Shown here: piece by piece, positions 1-12,015 of the stretch
Layout of the letters: each line of letters begins with the position of its first letter
Position numbering within the stretch: position 1 is the first letter of the stretch
DNA from: Pleodorina starrii
Taxonomy: Eukaryota > Chlorophyta > Chlorophyceae > Chlamydomonadales > Volvocaceae
Direction of reading: 5' to 3'
Length of the DNA: 64,000 nucleotides
Assembly: GCA_030267565.1 (NCBI GenBank)
Contig: BRXU01000025.1
Location: forward strand, 541,501 to 605,500
The notes under the pieces: generated by a model
Told to the model about the DNA's origin: nothing
The model's database searches: none
The model's input: the letters and a program-made list of their open reading frames with translations, nothing else
Translations under genes and position numbers: made by a program

Positions 1-180
1 ACAGCACGCACAGCATAGCATACAGCTTATTAACCAGCACACAGTCCCACACGGTTGTCGCGGAACACCCCAGCCCCAGCGCGCCCACACTTTCACGGAC
101 ACGGACAGTCCCACATTGCTATTCGCCGTGTCCAGGGCGCCCCCACACCCGCACCCACGACGGCACACTGACAGGCTTAC

Positions 181-1100
181 CTGGTTGTCGCGGAAGACCT
201 TGGACTGCTTGAGCATGGCATCGACCAGCGTCGTCTTGCCGTGGTCGACGTGGGCAATGATGGCAATGTTGCGAATGTCCTCACGGACGCTGGAGCCGCC
301 AGAGGCGCCCGAGGCGGGGGGAGCTGCGGAGAGGAGGGAGCGGGTGCAGCAGGTGAGGAGGGCCCGAGGCGGCAGCGGAGCGCGGAGCACGTAGTGCTGC
401 CCAAACCCAAGCCAGCGCCTCGCGCTGCGATCATGTATCCATGCACACACATACACACATACTGACACACATACATACACACATTTACATGTACACACGC
501 CGGTAAATCGGTGGTATCGTTCCTGACCGTAAATCGGCGGTACCACTTGCGCCGCGGCGAAACCCAAATAAAACTACCGCTGGGAGCCCCGGAGGTAATC
601 GGCCCGGCACGACTATGTCTCCAGACGGCAAGGCCTGCAGCCAGCGGTGCGCCTGAGCCGTTCCGCTAGCCTGAGCCTGAGGCTCTGCCTGAGCCTTCGC
701 TATGGGTGGCCGCCTGTCACCGCCCTGCTCGCCCGTGCCCTGCCCGACTATGCTTGCCCGTCTCGCAGACCTACGTTCCTTAGCTGTGTATCCCAGATTG
801 TGGGAGTCTCTGACTGAACGCCGGTCCCCAACCCGCTGCAGGGGCGGTGGCCGCTTCCGCAGCTGCAAACACGGTCTAGGGGCAGGGGTTGCCGCCGCAG
901 TTTCTGGTGGCCCAGCCAAACCTACCGTCGACGGTGGCGGTGCGGCAGACGACGTTGGTCTGGGGACGCGAAGGCAGGACGGCCGTGGCCAGGCGAGGCG
1001 CAGGGCCCGAGCGGGGCGCGACGGAGGCGGCTGGGATGGCACGGAGGGGGGGTGGCAGGGGGGAAGGGCACGGAAACGAACGCGTGGCTAAATGGGTCAT
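181..1100 (-). CDS. TYPA: Plastid translation GTPase TypA/BipA (SVR3-like), 5' part, cut by window edge
   Basis: TypA/BipA is a ribosome-associated translational GTPase of the EF-G family; the plastid form (SVR3 in Arabidopsis) supports chloroplast translation. Two exons are visible. Exon 1 is 1100..926 (58 codons plus one base) and encodes a basic, Ser/Pro/Ala-rich start beginning [12 protein letters not shown], typical of a plastid transit peptide. Exon 2 is 323..181, entered at CCGCAG and closed by donor GTAAGC. The phase fits: one base plus two bases completes an Ala codon. Exon 2 carries [20 protein letters not shown] and then [10 protein letters not shown]. The P-loop AHVDHGKT falls at about residues 82-89, and the run to RDNQ is characteristic of TypA rather than EF-G or LepA. 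The G2-G5 motifs and the rest of the protein lie left of base 1; bases 1-180 are intron. The start Met is a choice; family identity is firm. Confidence 0.82.
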
Positions 1101-3896
1101 ATCGCGGTGCAGGTGGAGGGGGAGTGTAACTAAGGAACGGGTCAGTTGGAATGAAGACAGCGCGTGTGAGCAGGACGGGGGGAAGGAGGGCTTGTGGCGG
1201 CTTCACATGGTCGCTGATAACCAGTCCAGGCTGCAAATCCAAGCCGTCGACGTAGCCAACGCTTTATCTTTCAAGGACGACCGCCCAGCGTATGAAGCTG
1301 ACTCAGTTTTGCTTGCGGCTGGTGCCTGAAGACGTTGGCAACATTTGGCCGTTGGCTGCCAAAGGCGCAACCACAGGTTTACAGGTACTTCGTATATGAA
1401 TTGTCTTTTTATGCTGTCAAAGACCCGTCACTCTGCACACAAGTAAGCAAGAATCTGTCCTCGGCATATTATCCGGACATGCCCCCTCACCCGCCGTCGA
1501 CGACCCGACCACGTTCGGAGCCGTCAGCTGAGCATCCAGCCGAACCATGCCCTTGGTCCTAACAGACCGGCCCGCCTGCTGCTGGGCCATCTTTGCGTGA
1601 AGGGTCTGCATTTTTGTGGTGGTGGTTGTGAGGCGGGCTGAAGCCGACGCCTAGACTGGATAACCGTAGCAGCAAGAAGCTGCAAATCGGTTGGGTATGG
1701 TTGCCAAACGGCTAAAGAGTACCCAGAGTGGGCACTGGGAGCGTCAAATACGGGTGACCACCAAAAAGAGCCGCATCGGGCCCAGTTAGGCACGACCACA
1801 AAGAATTATGGGCCAATCCGCCCAGATTATAACAGGATCTAATTATCAATGTGACGTCGCTGTATAATCATCTGTCCATAAGTTAGCGTGATTTATCTGT
1901 GCGAGGAGCCCTATCCTTTTGCAAGTTTGACCCTTTTCGACGCCCAGTGTCTTTTGGCCGGACAGCCTCGTAAAATTGCCAACGTTCTTATCACTAATGA
2001 ATTCAACTCCTTGCGCTACTCAAAGCGTGCTTAGATACCCATGTGCATGTTGGAAACGGCCTGACCTCACTCCTTTAAGGAGCTACATGCTCGGGTCTGG
2101 ATAAGCGTACACTCATAAGATGACGAAGAGTAACTATACGCGCAAGAGATACAGTATCCCAAAAGTCTGTCCTGCACCGCATAGCATCACCGCAAAACGG
2201 CACCGCATGCCGCAGCATGTCACCGAGCACATGTGTGCACGGCACATCCTCCACGGCACTGGAGTTCAACTCAAATGAGTTGCTCTTTTTCACACAAGCT
2301 CTGACAAAAAGACTCAATCAATATAAAACCATTAAGGTGCGAATTCCTGTGAAGTATGTCTTGAATATCTGGTGCATTTTGCTGTGAGCTCTTTTCAGCA
2401 GCGCTTGTCAAACCCTGTCGATCCCGTCAGGCCCGACAGCAGGAATAGACAAACGGCTTCAATTATCAATCGAGCCCTATCGACGTGAAAATGGACCGAA
2501 GCGGCGTGCCTTGCCACCCTCGCCGGCGTTTGAGTGCGCAGTCCAATCCCTGCTGCCAGGTTATCTATCTGCTGAACTATGCGCGTGTGCGCAGAGGCGC
2601 TCCCCGCGTGCATGTTTGTACCTTGAAGACGGATTAATATGTGGGTCAGCAGCGGTTGCAGAGGGTTGCAGCGGGCCGTGCCGCTGTTGCCTGTGGCCGC
2701 CGCCGCAACACGTTTTTCAATGTTCAATGCTCCAATCACCACATGAGCCGGCATTAGGTACAGCATATCACGAGCCGAACCGAAGCGAGGGAACTGAAGG
2801 AAGGTCAAGATAGGGGAGGTCACGGCCTGCCGCCAGCCCACCACCCCTGCTGGGGTCCTGGGGGCAGCTTAGAAACGACACACCGGCGGCGGATTGAGAT
2901 TGAGAGGGTCACGGACAGCGGTCTCCCGACAGCAGCGCAGCGCAGCTGCAGTCGTCATTATAAAACACACCGGTAAGCATGCGGACCCGCGGGCCCGCGT
3001 AAGCCACGACCCGACACCCGGGTGCTCAACAGCGGCTCAAAATGGCGCCACCACACACGGCACGCCCTGGTCGTCTCCGCTGCACTGCACGGCCCGCTGG
3101 CCCGCTGGGCGCTGGCTCTACTCCTCGTAACGAGGATCTGGAAACCGTTGTAACAACAACAGCAACCACACGCGTGCTTGGTCCACCACAGGACTGCTTG
3201 GAACGGCGGACACACGAAATGTGCGTCACACCCTTACAATACGGCATAGGATATTTATTATTATAATAGATAAATCAGATAATACTAACTAGCCAAGTTG
3301 TATCCGGAATTGCGGAGTGTCGGCCAAGTGCCAGACGGGGAGCCGTACGTATGCCAGACAGGTGCTCTGTCCGGCGAGTGTTTCATTTCATCAGTCCTCA
3401 ATCATCCAGCCTCCATCCGCGATGGTCCATTCGTGCCGCCTGCCAAAGGCCGGGGCAACCAAAGAGTGCAGCAGCCACACCAAACGCGCCCAACCTTAGT
3501 GGCCCCAACGATTCCGGCCGGAAATGAACGGACATCCTTACAAAACCCCCCGACACACACACACACACGCGTGTGTACACAATGCCCCCGACGCGAATAC
3601 ATGGGATCACGTGCTAACGCGGTGCTTAGGTGCCTGTCGCACTTTCCAAACCCGCAAAACAAACCTCCCCTCGCGCCACCCCGCCCCCTCCCCTGCCAGC
3701 CAGCCGCCCGCCCCGCCCGACCGCAACCCGAAACACATGCGTGCTCCGGAAAACCGGTTACGGTAATTCATCATCGTCCAAAATAACGCACAAAAAACGT
3801 TGCTCGCGCCACGCAGAGCGCCACGCCCAGCTCAACATCCATCCGTTCGCCAGCGTTGCCTCGTTTCCTCCGCTGCGGTTCGTCTCTTTTGTCCAG

Positions 3897-3998
3897 GGGG
3901 TCAGGGCCCTGGTTAGGGCCAGGGCCCTACGGCCAGGGCCCCAGCCAAGGCCATACAAGGGCCGGGGCCCTGGTTAGGGCCGGAGCCCTAGGGCCAGG
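3897..3998. repeat. GGGCCCTGG/TTAGGGCC interspersed short repeats
   Basis: GGGCCCTGG, GGGCCCTAC and CCAGGGCCC units recur about every 10-20 bases, several in inverted orientation, so the block can fold on itself. No coding potential. Confidence 0.6.
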
Positions 3999-4924
3999 CC
4001 GCGTCAGTAAGCGCTCCCCAGGGAGCCCTAGCCCGTGTGCCACCATTCAGTGTGCGGAACACCGTACGACATTTCGCAGTTAGCACCTCCCAATCTTTAG
4101 CAGACGCGCGGAAGGCACCAACGGCGCCAACGGCGCAAGGGCCGCTGCATACAATACGGACTGCGCACCTGTATTGCCGTATTGGCACCCGTAAATTGCA
4201 CGTAACTGCAACACAATGCCAGGCGCAAGCACACGGGCAGCTTGCCTCGCGGCGTTTGCTTGTAGCCGAGCACCCCTCTCCTCCTTTTTTCCCGCTTATC
4301 AACGCTGCAAACCAACAAAAATGAGAAAAACAGGAAAAACAAAAGGGGAAGTTCACAGCCTGACAGCCTAGCATTTCCGTCCGCCCAGACATGACAACGC
4401 GGCAGCGGCCCACACCCGCCCGGGCCATCTGGGTCGCCCGCGCGACGCCGTACATCCTGCCGTGCTGCCGTACCAACTAACACACACCGTGTGCTACAAC
4501 ATCCACCTCTGGAACCAGCATCAGGCCACTGGCACAAAAAAAAACAGACGCGACACCGCCGTCGCCTACCAGCCACCTCAAGCATCAGCAGCGGTGCCGC
4601 CGCTCATGGGCAGCCAGCTTGGGAAAACCACCAATAACATAACCCAAACATCCCACTTTACGGGAGACGTCCCTACGAGCCGTCCGCAGTCTGTCTGTCT
4701 ATCTGCTTGTGTGCCTGCGTGCCTGTTGGGCGGTAACAGACCCAGATGCCGGTTTCAAAGCGGCCGGCAGGGGGCAAGGCAGGGCCTGGCAAGGGTGGGC
4801 CCAGCCGCCTAGGGGAGATATCCCAATGCCTTGCCCTCCCTGCCTTTCCTGCCCTCCCTACCTTCCCCCGCCCCGGACCCTCTTGCGCACACACACAGCG
4901 TGCAACACAACTACACGGTTGCAT

Positions 4925-5125
4925 TCCGCCGTATCTCGTCACTGTGTATCCCGCCGCGCCGCAACCAGCCGTGTCCCGCCGTGCCATATCCCGCCGTCTG
5001 TCGCCGTGCCTATCCGCCGTATCCCGCCCAACCGTATGCCGGAGTTCTGTGACCCAGCATGCCGTAAACCTCCCCGCCGTATCCCGGCGTGCCGTATCAC
5101 GGCGTGCCATATCCCGTCATATCCC
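4925..5125. repeat. Degenerate decamer repeat CCGTATCCCG-type
   Basis: Units such as CCGTATCCCG, CCGTGCCATATCCCG and CGGCGTGCCGTATC recur through 200 bases with about 10-12-base spacing. They open overlapping frames on both strands, which should not be read as genes. Confidence 0.55.
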
Positions 5126-6015
5126 GCGTTCTCGCCACGCTGCCCGTTTGGCGCCAAGCCCGCTGCTCGCTTCATGGGCAAAGCCCCTGCAGCACGACCC
5201 CCAAGGAGATGCGCCTCAGCATCACTCCCAAGGACATGCCCCTTAGCGCCTCGACAAAGGACATGCCCCTTAGCGCCTCAGCATCGTCCCCAGTAAGCCC
5301 CTCAGCATCACCCCCATGAGCGAGGATGCGCCTCAGTGAGGCCCTATGCAGGCGTGCGGAAGAGCGGCGGGCTGGCCGCCCTCCCGGGCGCGACCCGACC
5401 AATCAGTCAGTCGGTTAGTCCGTCAGTCAGTTAGTCGCTCATCAGCCCCACAACCACAACCCGCGCGCGGATCACCAGGACCCTCAGCCCCCGTCCGAGC
5501 TGCTCCTCCCACTGCGTCTGGAGGCCCCTAGCTGCAACTCCCTGTCTTGAACTTTTTTCTTGACCCTTTCTCCTAGCCTAGCACATTTCACTACGATGAG
5601 AGCAGCACCGAATCGTGGGAAACAATCAGGCAGGAGCCCCGGACAAGGAAGGACCCACCCCTCCGACCCACACGGACCGCAAGTCCTGGCCGTTAGCGGA
5701 TACAACCAACCCGAACGACTCGACGTAACGAACCACAACCGTCCGAGGCCTGCACATCGCGCGCACGGAAGCGCCGCCGCGTCGTCCCTTCCCTGTCCTG
5801 CTTCGCCAACCCACGACTGCCGCCCTCCTCCGACACAACGGCACCAGCACCACCTCATCCACTGCCCAGTGCCCGGATGCGAGCCCCGCCCCGCCCCGCC
5901 CCGCGCCCCCCTTGCCCTGTGCCCCATTCCGCGCGCCCCCGTTCCCAATGCCGCGCTGCGCCGGGCCCCCTCCCCGCTCTGTCAACGCAGCCGCGCCATC
6001 CTTGCTGCGCTTGAC

Positions 6016-6262
6016 AGCTCGCAGCTGCTACAGCTGCTGTTGCTGCTGCCACTGCTGTTGCTGCTGCCACTGCTAGTGCTGCTGCCACTGCTAGTGCTGC
6101 TGCCACTGCTGTTGCTGCTGCCACTGTTGTTGCCGCTGCCACTGCTAGTGCTGCTGCCACTGCTGTTGCTGCTACAGGTCCTGTTGCTGCTACAGCTGCT
6201 GTTGCTGCTGCCACTGCTAGTGCTGCTGCCACTGCTGTTCCTGCTACAGGTCCTGTTGCTGC
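6016..6262. repeat. Imperfect CTG/CAG trinucleotide tract spanning the SBP stop codon
   Basis: About 245 bases of CTG-rich triplets (CAG on the minus strand), broken into motifs such as CTGTTGCTGCTGCCACTGCTAG. On the minus strand this is the very end of the SBP coding sequence and the start of its 3' UTR. The stop at 6246..6244 is a TAG one substitution away from CAG, and several more TAG codons follow in the same frame. The plus strand reads as a Leu-rich open frame, an artefact of the repeat. Confidence 0.85.
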
Positions 6263-9200
6263 TGCAGCCACGCCAGCCTCGGATGGGTGAGCGACGGCCC
6301 ATCGCGGCCGCCAGCCGCCTGCAGCATCGTCGCAGCCGCTGACCCACGGGTCAGCTGCTCAGACCCGCTGCTGCTGCGCCCGCTGCCGCCGCTGTCACCA
6401 CCGCCACCCCCGCCGCCGCCCCCGCCGCCGCTGCGCCGCGCGGTCTCCGACGCGGGCAGCAGCCCCGGCGACGAGCCTTCGCGTAGCGACGAGTGCTGCC
6501 GCTTGAGCCGCGAGTGCGACTCCGGCGGCGGTTGGCTGTGCCGCGCGAAGGGGGGCGGCTGTCCCGCCTCGCGCATGTCCCTGGAAGTCTGCTGCTGCTG
6601 CTGCAGGTGGTGGTGATGGTGCCGTGGGTCGCCGTGCGTCGCCGACGCGTCCTCCGAACTGCTGTCTCGCAGCACTGGCATCGACCACCGCCCGAACGCA
6701 GGCGCGGGACGCGGCTGCTGCGACGAAGCGCAGCTAGCACTGCCTTCCAGCTGCTGCTGCTGCTGCTCTTGCCGCTCTGGCTGCCACGACGACAGCCCCG
6801 CCGCCGCCGCGGCCACGCTCGGCGACTGCAGCAGCTGCGCCAGCGCCCGCTGCTGCTCCATCTGCTGCTGCAGCAGCGCGCGCTGCTGCTCTTGCATCGC
6901 CTGAAGCTCCACCCAAAGCTGCCGCTGCTGCCGCATCGCCAGGTCCAGGAACTCCCGGTCCGGCAGCGCAGGCGCCGGCGCCGGTGCCGCATCGCTGCCG
7001 CCGTCCCTGGAGGGCGGGGCCGCCGCAGTGCAGGCACGGCGCCCGGTGCCGCCGTCGCGCCGACTGCGCCGGGACGGGCCGTCTAATCGGGCGACGGCAC
7101 ACGCCTGAGGCGGCTGCAGCAGCTGATTCTGCGTCGCTGGCTGTACCTGCTTCAGTTGGGGCAGCTGCTGTAGAGGTAGAGGGAAGGGTCCACCACCAGC
7201 AGCAGCAGCAGCAGCAGCAGCACCGCCAGCAGCGGCAGCAGCACTGTTCCCCGATAGGGCCAGCCCCAAGCCTGCACAGCCCTGCGGGCCCAGAGGCGCC
7301 GCAGGGCCGTCCGCCCCCGCCTCGCCCTTGACCACGGAAGCATCAAGCCCAGGCCCAAGCACGGGCCCAGGCCCAGGCAGGGCTCCGCTGCCGGCGCCCC
7401 AAGCGCTGAAAGGCCCCTGTTGCCAGAAGCCCTGCTGCTGTTGCTCCTGCTGCTGCTGGAGTTGAAGTTGCGCCGACGTCGAAAGCATTTGGTGCATAGG
7501 TGCCAGCGGTAGCGGTAGCGGTACCGGCGGCGCCGGCGGCGGCTGTTGAGGCACGAGCGGCGCCGAGGGCGCGGGCGGGCTCTGCTCCAGGAGGTCTCCC
7601 AGCAGCAGCTGCAGCTGCTCCTCTGTCTCTTCGCCGACCGCCTTGCCCCTGCCCCTGCCCTTCCTGGAGTCACACGGCGCCTGCTCACACCGCCGGCCCC
7701 CCCGGCTGCGCCGTTGATCCTGATGAGGCGCGAGAGGAAAGGGCTCCACAGCAGGGGCACACGGCGCCGCCGCCGCCGCCGTCGCCGCCGCCACCGTCGC
7801 CGCCGTCACCGCCGCTGCCGTCACCGCCGTCACCGTTGCAGCCGCAGCGGGCGCTGGCACTGGCGCAGGGACAGGGGCAGGAGAGTGACCATTCAGCATT
7901 TGCAGCACCGCGACGTTGGCCGGTGCGCCGTTCTCGCCGCCGCCACCACTGTCGCCGCCGCTGCTGTTTGCGACGGGGTGGCCTAGGAGTGACGCAGCCA
8001 TTCTGGCGGATACGGACTGAGGGTGGGGTTCCCGCTGAGCCTGGCTTTGGCTTTGGCAGGAGAGCCATTGCAGCTGTTCCTGGTGCTGTTGCTGTTCCTG
8101 TTGTTGTTGTTTCATCAGGTGCAGGCACTGCAGGTCGTCCGGACGACATGCCCACCACGCCGGCTCACTCTGCGCGCTCCGGAGCCAAGCGCCATCCTGC
8201 GGACCGCCGCCGCCGCCGCCGGTGCCGCCGACGCTGCCGCCAGCGCCGCAAAGGATGCCGCCACCGACACCGGCGCCGCCAATGGCGGCGCCGCCAGCCG
8301 AGGACGGCAACTGCGGCGGCGGCGGCGGCGCAGCCTCCGGCCCGGAGTTCTCGATCCAGCCGGTCTCCGCCAGGGACACATCCATGGTCGCGAAGGCACC
8401 CGCTGTGGGCATGCCGGCAGCGGACGCGCTTGGAAAGGCCAGGCTGCAGCCGCCGCGCGGGTCGGCCGCCGCCACCTCAGGAGCAGCATGAGTCGCGGGG
8501 GGCAAAGGCAGCTGCGGCTGCGGCTGCAGCTGCATTGGGGGGTGCGTTCGTGGCGCCGTCGCCGTCGCCGTCTGGTCTGCTTGGGCCGCTGGTGGCTGCG
8601 CCCATTGCGGTAGGTGGCTGCCGGCCGCTGCATCCTCCAGCCCCAACAGCAGCTCATCACCGCAGTCGGGCCCGCCCTCGCACCGCCACTCCGCAGCCAG
8701 CCTGGCCAGCATCAGGTTCTCGCACTGCGCGGCGGTGGCGGTGGCGGCCACGTGCATGCCCGCAGCGCCGGTGGCAGCGGTCGCTTCCATGCCCCCGGCG
8801 GCGCCGACAGTGCAAGTGTGGGCGGCGCTGACGCACGGGGCATTCACCCCTGCCGGCACTCCCGGCCCCGGCTCTGTTCTCGTCGCCGCTGAGGCCGTAC
8901 CGCCATGTACGACTTTCTCGTCCAGAACTAGCGCCCCCAGGAACAGCGTCGTCGCCTCCCCGGGCGTCATGGGCGCGCCCTCGTCAGCGGTGTCGCCCGT
9001 CGCCGTCGTCGTCGCCGGGCCAGCGGCCAGCGAGGGGCAGGGCGCGAGCTGCAGCGGACGCTGCCCCAGCGGAGACGCGCAGCCGGCGGCGGCGGCACCG
9101 CCGCCGCCACCACCGCTGCCGTCGGCCAGACCGCAGGGGCTGTCGGCCCGATGGCTCTGCGCGCCATCGGGCGACCAAGACTCAGGCGTGGCCGTCGTGC

Positions 9201-12015
9201 CGGTGGTGGTGGTGCTGCCGGAAGGCAGCCTCAAGTCCAGCACGAGACACGCCTGCCCCACCTCAACACACTGCATCGAGACCTCCCGCTCTCCCCCTGG
9301 GGCCACTTGCTGCCCCTGCTGCTGCCCCTGCCCCTGCTGCTCCTGGGGCTCCTCCTGTGGGCGCAGCAGCGGCAGTTGCGGCTGCGGCTGCTGCGGTCTT
9401 TCCTGCGGCCCTTGCTGATGCTCCGCCGCCGCCGTCACCGCCGCAATCGCGGCGTCCAGCGTCGCCTCGTGCACTCCGGCGCTGCTGCAGTGCCGCACGT
9501 TCGCCGCGCCGTCGTCGCCCGCCGCGCCGTCGGCCCCAAAGCTGCGGCGGCGCTTGAAGCTTCCAAAGCTGCCCGAGCGGTGCAGCTCGCGCCCTCCACC
9601 ACCAATGCCACCTCCGCTGCCTCCGCCTCCGCCGCCGCCACCACCGCTCCTGAAGGAGTCGCCCACCATCTCCACCGCCGTCGCGCACGAGCCGAAGGCG
9701 CCGCTAGCGCCGCCACCGCCGCCGCTGCCGCAGCGCAGCTCAGCGGCTGCGTTTCCTGGCGGCGCCGACATGCGCCCAAACAGGCCATCGGCGGCGGAGG
9801 CGGCGGAGGCCGCGTCCCAGCTTCCGAGCCCGCCCCCGCCCAGCTCGCAACAAGCGGCATCTCCAAAGCCGGCACTGCCCAGGCCGGGCGTCGCCAAACC
9901 ACCTCCGCCCCCGAAGCCGTCGCCCGCTGCGCTGCCGCCGCCGCCGCCGCCGCCGCCACAGCCCTGCGACATGGCGGACTGGTGCTTGTGTCGCAACACG
10001 AGCTGCAGCGAGAGCTCCCGCTGTAGGCTGGGTTGCCGCAGCCTGGTCGGCGCCTGGTGCTGCTGCGGCTGCTGCTGCCGCTGCGGGGCCAGGCCCAGCT
10101 GCAGTGGATCGGGGCGGCCCTGACGCCATGGACTGGCAGCCTCTAGCTGCTGCTGCTGCTGGTAGTGGTGGTCGTGCTGGCCCGAAGGCAGGCCGTCATA
10201 GCCGGAGTAGGTACCGGGGCCGCTGTTGCAGAGATCCGGCGGCGCAGAGCAGCGCGCAAAGGGGCTCGGACCCGCAGACACCGCCCGCACGGCCCGCGGG
10301 CCCTGCCATCCGCCCGTGCTGGCCCCGACACCTGAAGCCGTTGCGCCGCTGCCGGCGGGCAGGAGCACGACCGCGGTCGCGCCCGCGCCCGCGCTCGCGC
10401 CGGCCTCGCAGGGCGCGGCTGCGTGGGAGCCGCCCCAGGCAGCGCCCGGGTATGCAGCCGGGGCCGTGTCCGGCGGGGCTGCGGCCATCTGGGCGGCGGG
10501 GGTGGTCCCGTCGGCGGGGGCCCCGGCCCCGGCCCCAGCCCCGGCTCTGGCCCCTTGCGGGAGTCCTGGCGATGGACTCACCGCCTGTGCTGCCGCCGCC
10601 GTTCCGATGCTCTCGGAGGAGCCCCTTGCAAAGCACGGCGCCACCCGCGACCCTCCAGCGGCGGCGACGCCGGCCGACGCTGCCGCCGCCTCCCCGTCGC
10701 ACCCAGAGGCCAGTGCCAGGGCCGAGGACGTCCTGGGCAGAGAGCATAGGGCCTCCGAAACCACGGTGGCAGGGCTGTGCGGCGCGGACGATGAGAGTAG
10801 CGCCGCCGCCGCCGCGGCGGCGATGGCAGGCGCCGTCGGCGCCATGTGCTGGAGGCCCGTGACAGCACAGCGTGGAAGCTGCGCCCCGCCGGAGGTCAGG
10901 GTTTCGAGCCCCACTGGGGACATCCCGAAGTCAAGCGCCACACGTTGCGGCTCGGTGGCCGGCAGGGCCAGAGCCCCGGCCGCCGCGGCGGCCATGGCGG
11001 TCGGGTAGGTAACTGCACCACAGCCGGCGGCGGTGGCGGTGACGACGACGGCGGGCTGTACTGCTGCCGCCGTGGTGTTGCTTGCCCTGAAGACCAGCGG
11101 CAGCGGCGGCGGCGACGGTGAGCGCGTCCGGGCAGCGGCGGCGGCGGCGGCGCTGGTCGTGCCGCACGCACCGCCGCCGCCGCCCCGCTGGCGTGCCCGG
11201 TTCTTGACGAGCATCATGCGGCAGGTGCTGCCAGGTTTTGAGATAGGGGGGCGCGGGGGACAACGGGATGCTTTCTGACCATGTCAAGATGCATGCATGG
11301 CGGCCACGAAAGGCTGTTGGGAAGCAACACCGGGGTGAGGGGAGCGGACGCCGGGGCAGGGAATACTGCAAACATGGCCCCTTGGGCCCCATCGAGGCCA
11401 CCGAAAGACACCAGCGGGCGCCCTTGCCCGGGTTATGAGTGTGTGTGCGTGTGCGTGTGTGTGGTGTGTGTGCGTGTGTGTGTGCGCCCTTTCAGTACGG
11501 CTCTACCCGGCTGCCCTGACTTCGGCCGAGCCGAGGAGTGCACGCAAGCTGCTTCTCTGCGACAGCCTTCAGACGCACCGGTTGGTGCCGTGGAACTCCG
11601 CAAGTGGATGGAACCTGCTGCACTGCTGGCAGAACCGTGAGGACACGCCATCGACCAGGATAACCGGAGCCTTGATGTGCGTATTGCATAGCCTAAAGCG
11701 CTGGTGCGTTTTCGGTCCCGACGTCAAGTCAGTGGTGCAGCCGAGAACCTGCATACGAACAAAATTCAGCAACTCTTGCTGTTGCAGTGCGAAAAGGCTC
11801 ACGGACGCACACCCCATGCACAACAGCCCTTTGCAAAGCCCGGCCCCAGTCGCTACCTTGCAGCGGAGCGGAGCTGATGACCGCCGAACTCCAGCCACAG
11901 TTGCATCCGCGCTACTCGCGTCCTGCTGTGTCAGGATTACCGGCAAACCTTTCGCCGAGGGTTCGGGCTTTTCCTCCAGTCCAGCCTCCATGTCCATATT
12001 GATAGGCTGGTGCAA
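6244..12015 (-). CDS. SBP-box (SQUAMOSA promoter-binding) transcription factor, very large and low-complexity
   Basis: SBP-box proteins are nuclear, plant/green-algal-specific zinc proteins that bind GTAC-core DNA. Three exons close in phase. Exon A is 12015..11857 (53 codons, ending ...PLRCK, donor GTAGCG). Exon B is 11748..11579 (starting VLGCTTDL, ending GTN plus CG, donor GTGCGT). Exon C is 11227..6244 (starting with the base that completes Arg, then TCRMMLVKNRARQR, to the TAG stop). The spliced domain has the exact family spacing C52-x4-C57-x16-C74-x2-H77-x15-C93-x2-C96-x3-H100-x11-C112, including KAPVILVDGVSSRFCQQCSR. The basic stretch after the last Cys is the usual nuclear-signal position but is weaker than the common RRRLAGHNERRR. 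The remaining ~1650 residues are Gln-, Gly-, Ala- and Pro-rich, with one notable basic block (GSFKRRRSFG). About 1770 residues is long for the family. Start Met and lack of further introns in exon C are inferred. Confidence 0.85.

Larger units (their letters stand above)
1101..6015. other. Gene-poor region between TYPA and the SBP gene
   Basis: No gene could be supported in these 4.9 kb. Open frames on both strands are short, overlap each other and show no family motifs. The region should contain the TYPA promoter at its left side and the 3' end of the SBP transcript at its right side. It holds several simple repeat blocks: GGGCCCTGG-type repeats near 3.9-4.0 kb, CCGTATCCC-type decamers near 4.9-5.1 kb, and a CTCAGCATCAC / ACATGCCCCTTAGCGCCT repeat near 5.2-5.34 kb. 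A 149-residue open frame at 2844..2395 (minus) is the longest one with non-repetitive composition, but it has no recognisable motif. Confidence 0.6.

Noticed and set aside
889..1329. 146-codon plus-strand frame opposite TYPA exon 1
   Set aside because: It is antisense to the supported transit-peptide exon and has no recognisable domain.
2395..2844. 149-codon minus-strand open frame in the gene-poor region
   Set aside because: Ordinary composition, but no motif, no splice partner and no neighbour context; could be chance or a transposon scrap.
5560..6342. 260-codon plus-strand frame with Leu-rich end
   Set aside because: The Leu run is the CTG repeat read on the wrong strand; the rest is antisense to the SBP gene end.
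7500..10862. Several 200-440-codon plus-strand frames (Arg- or Pro-rich) across the SBP exon
   Set aside because: GC-rich shadows of the minus-strand exon; Arg/Pro bias typical of wrong-frame reading.
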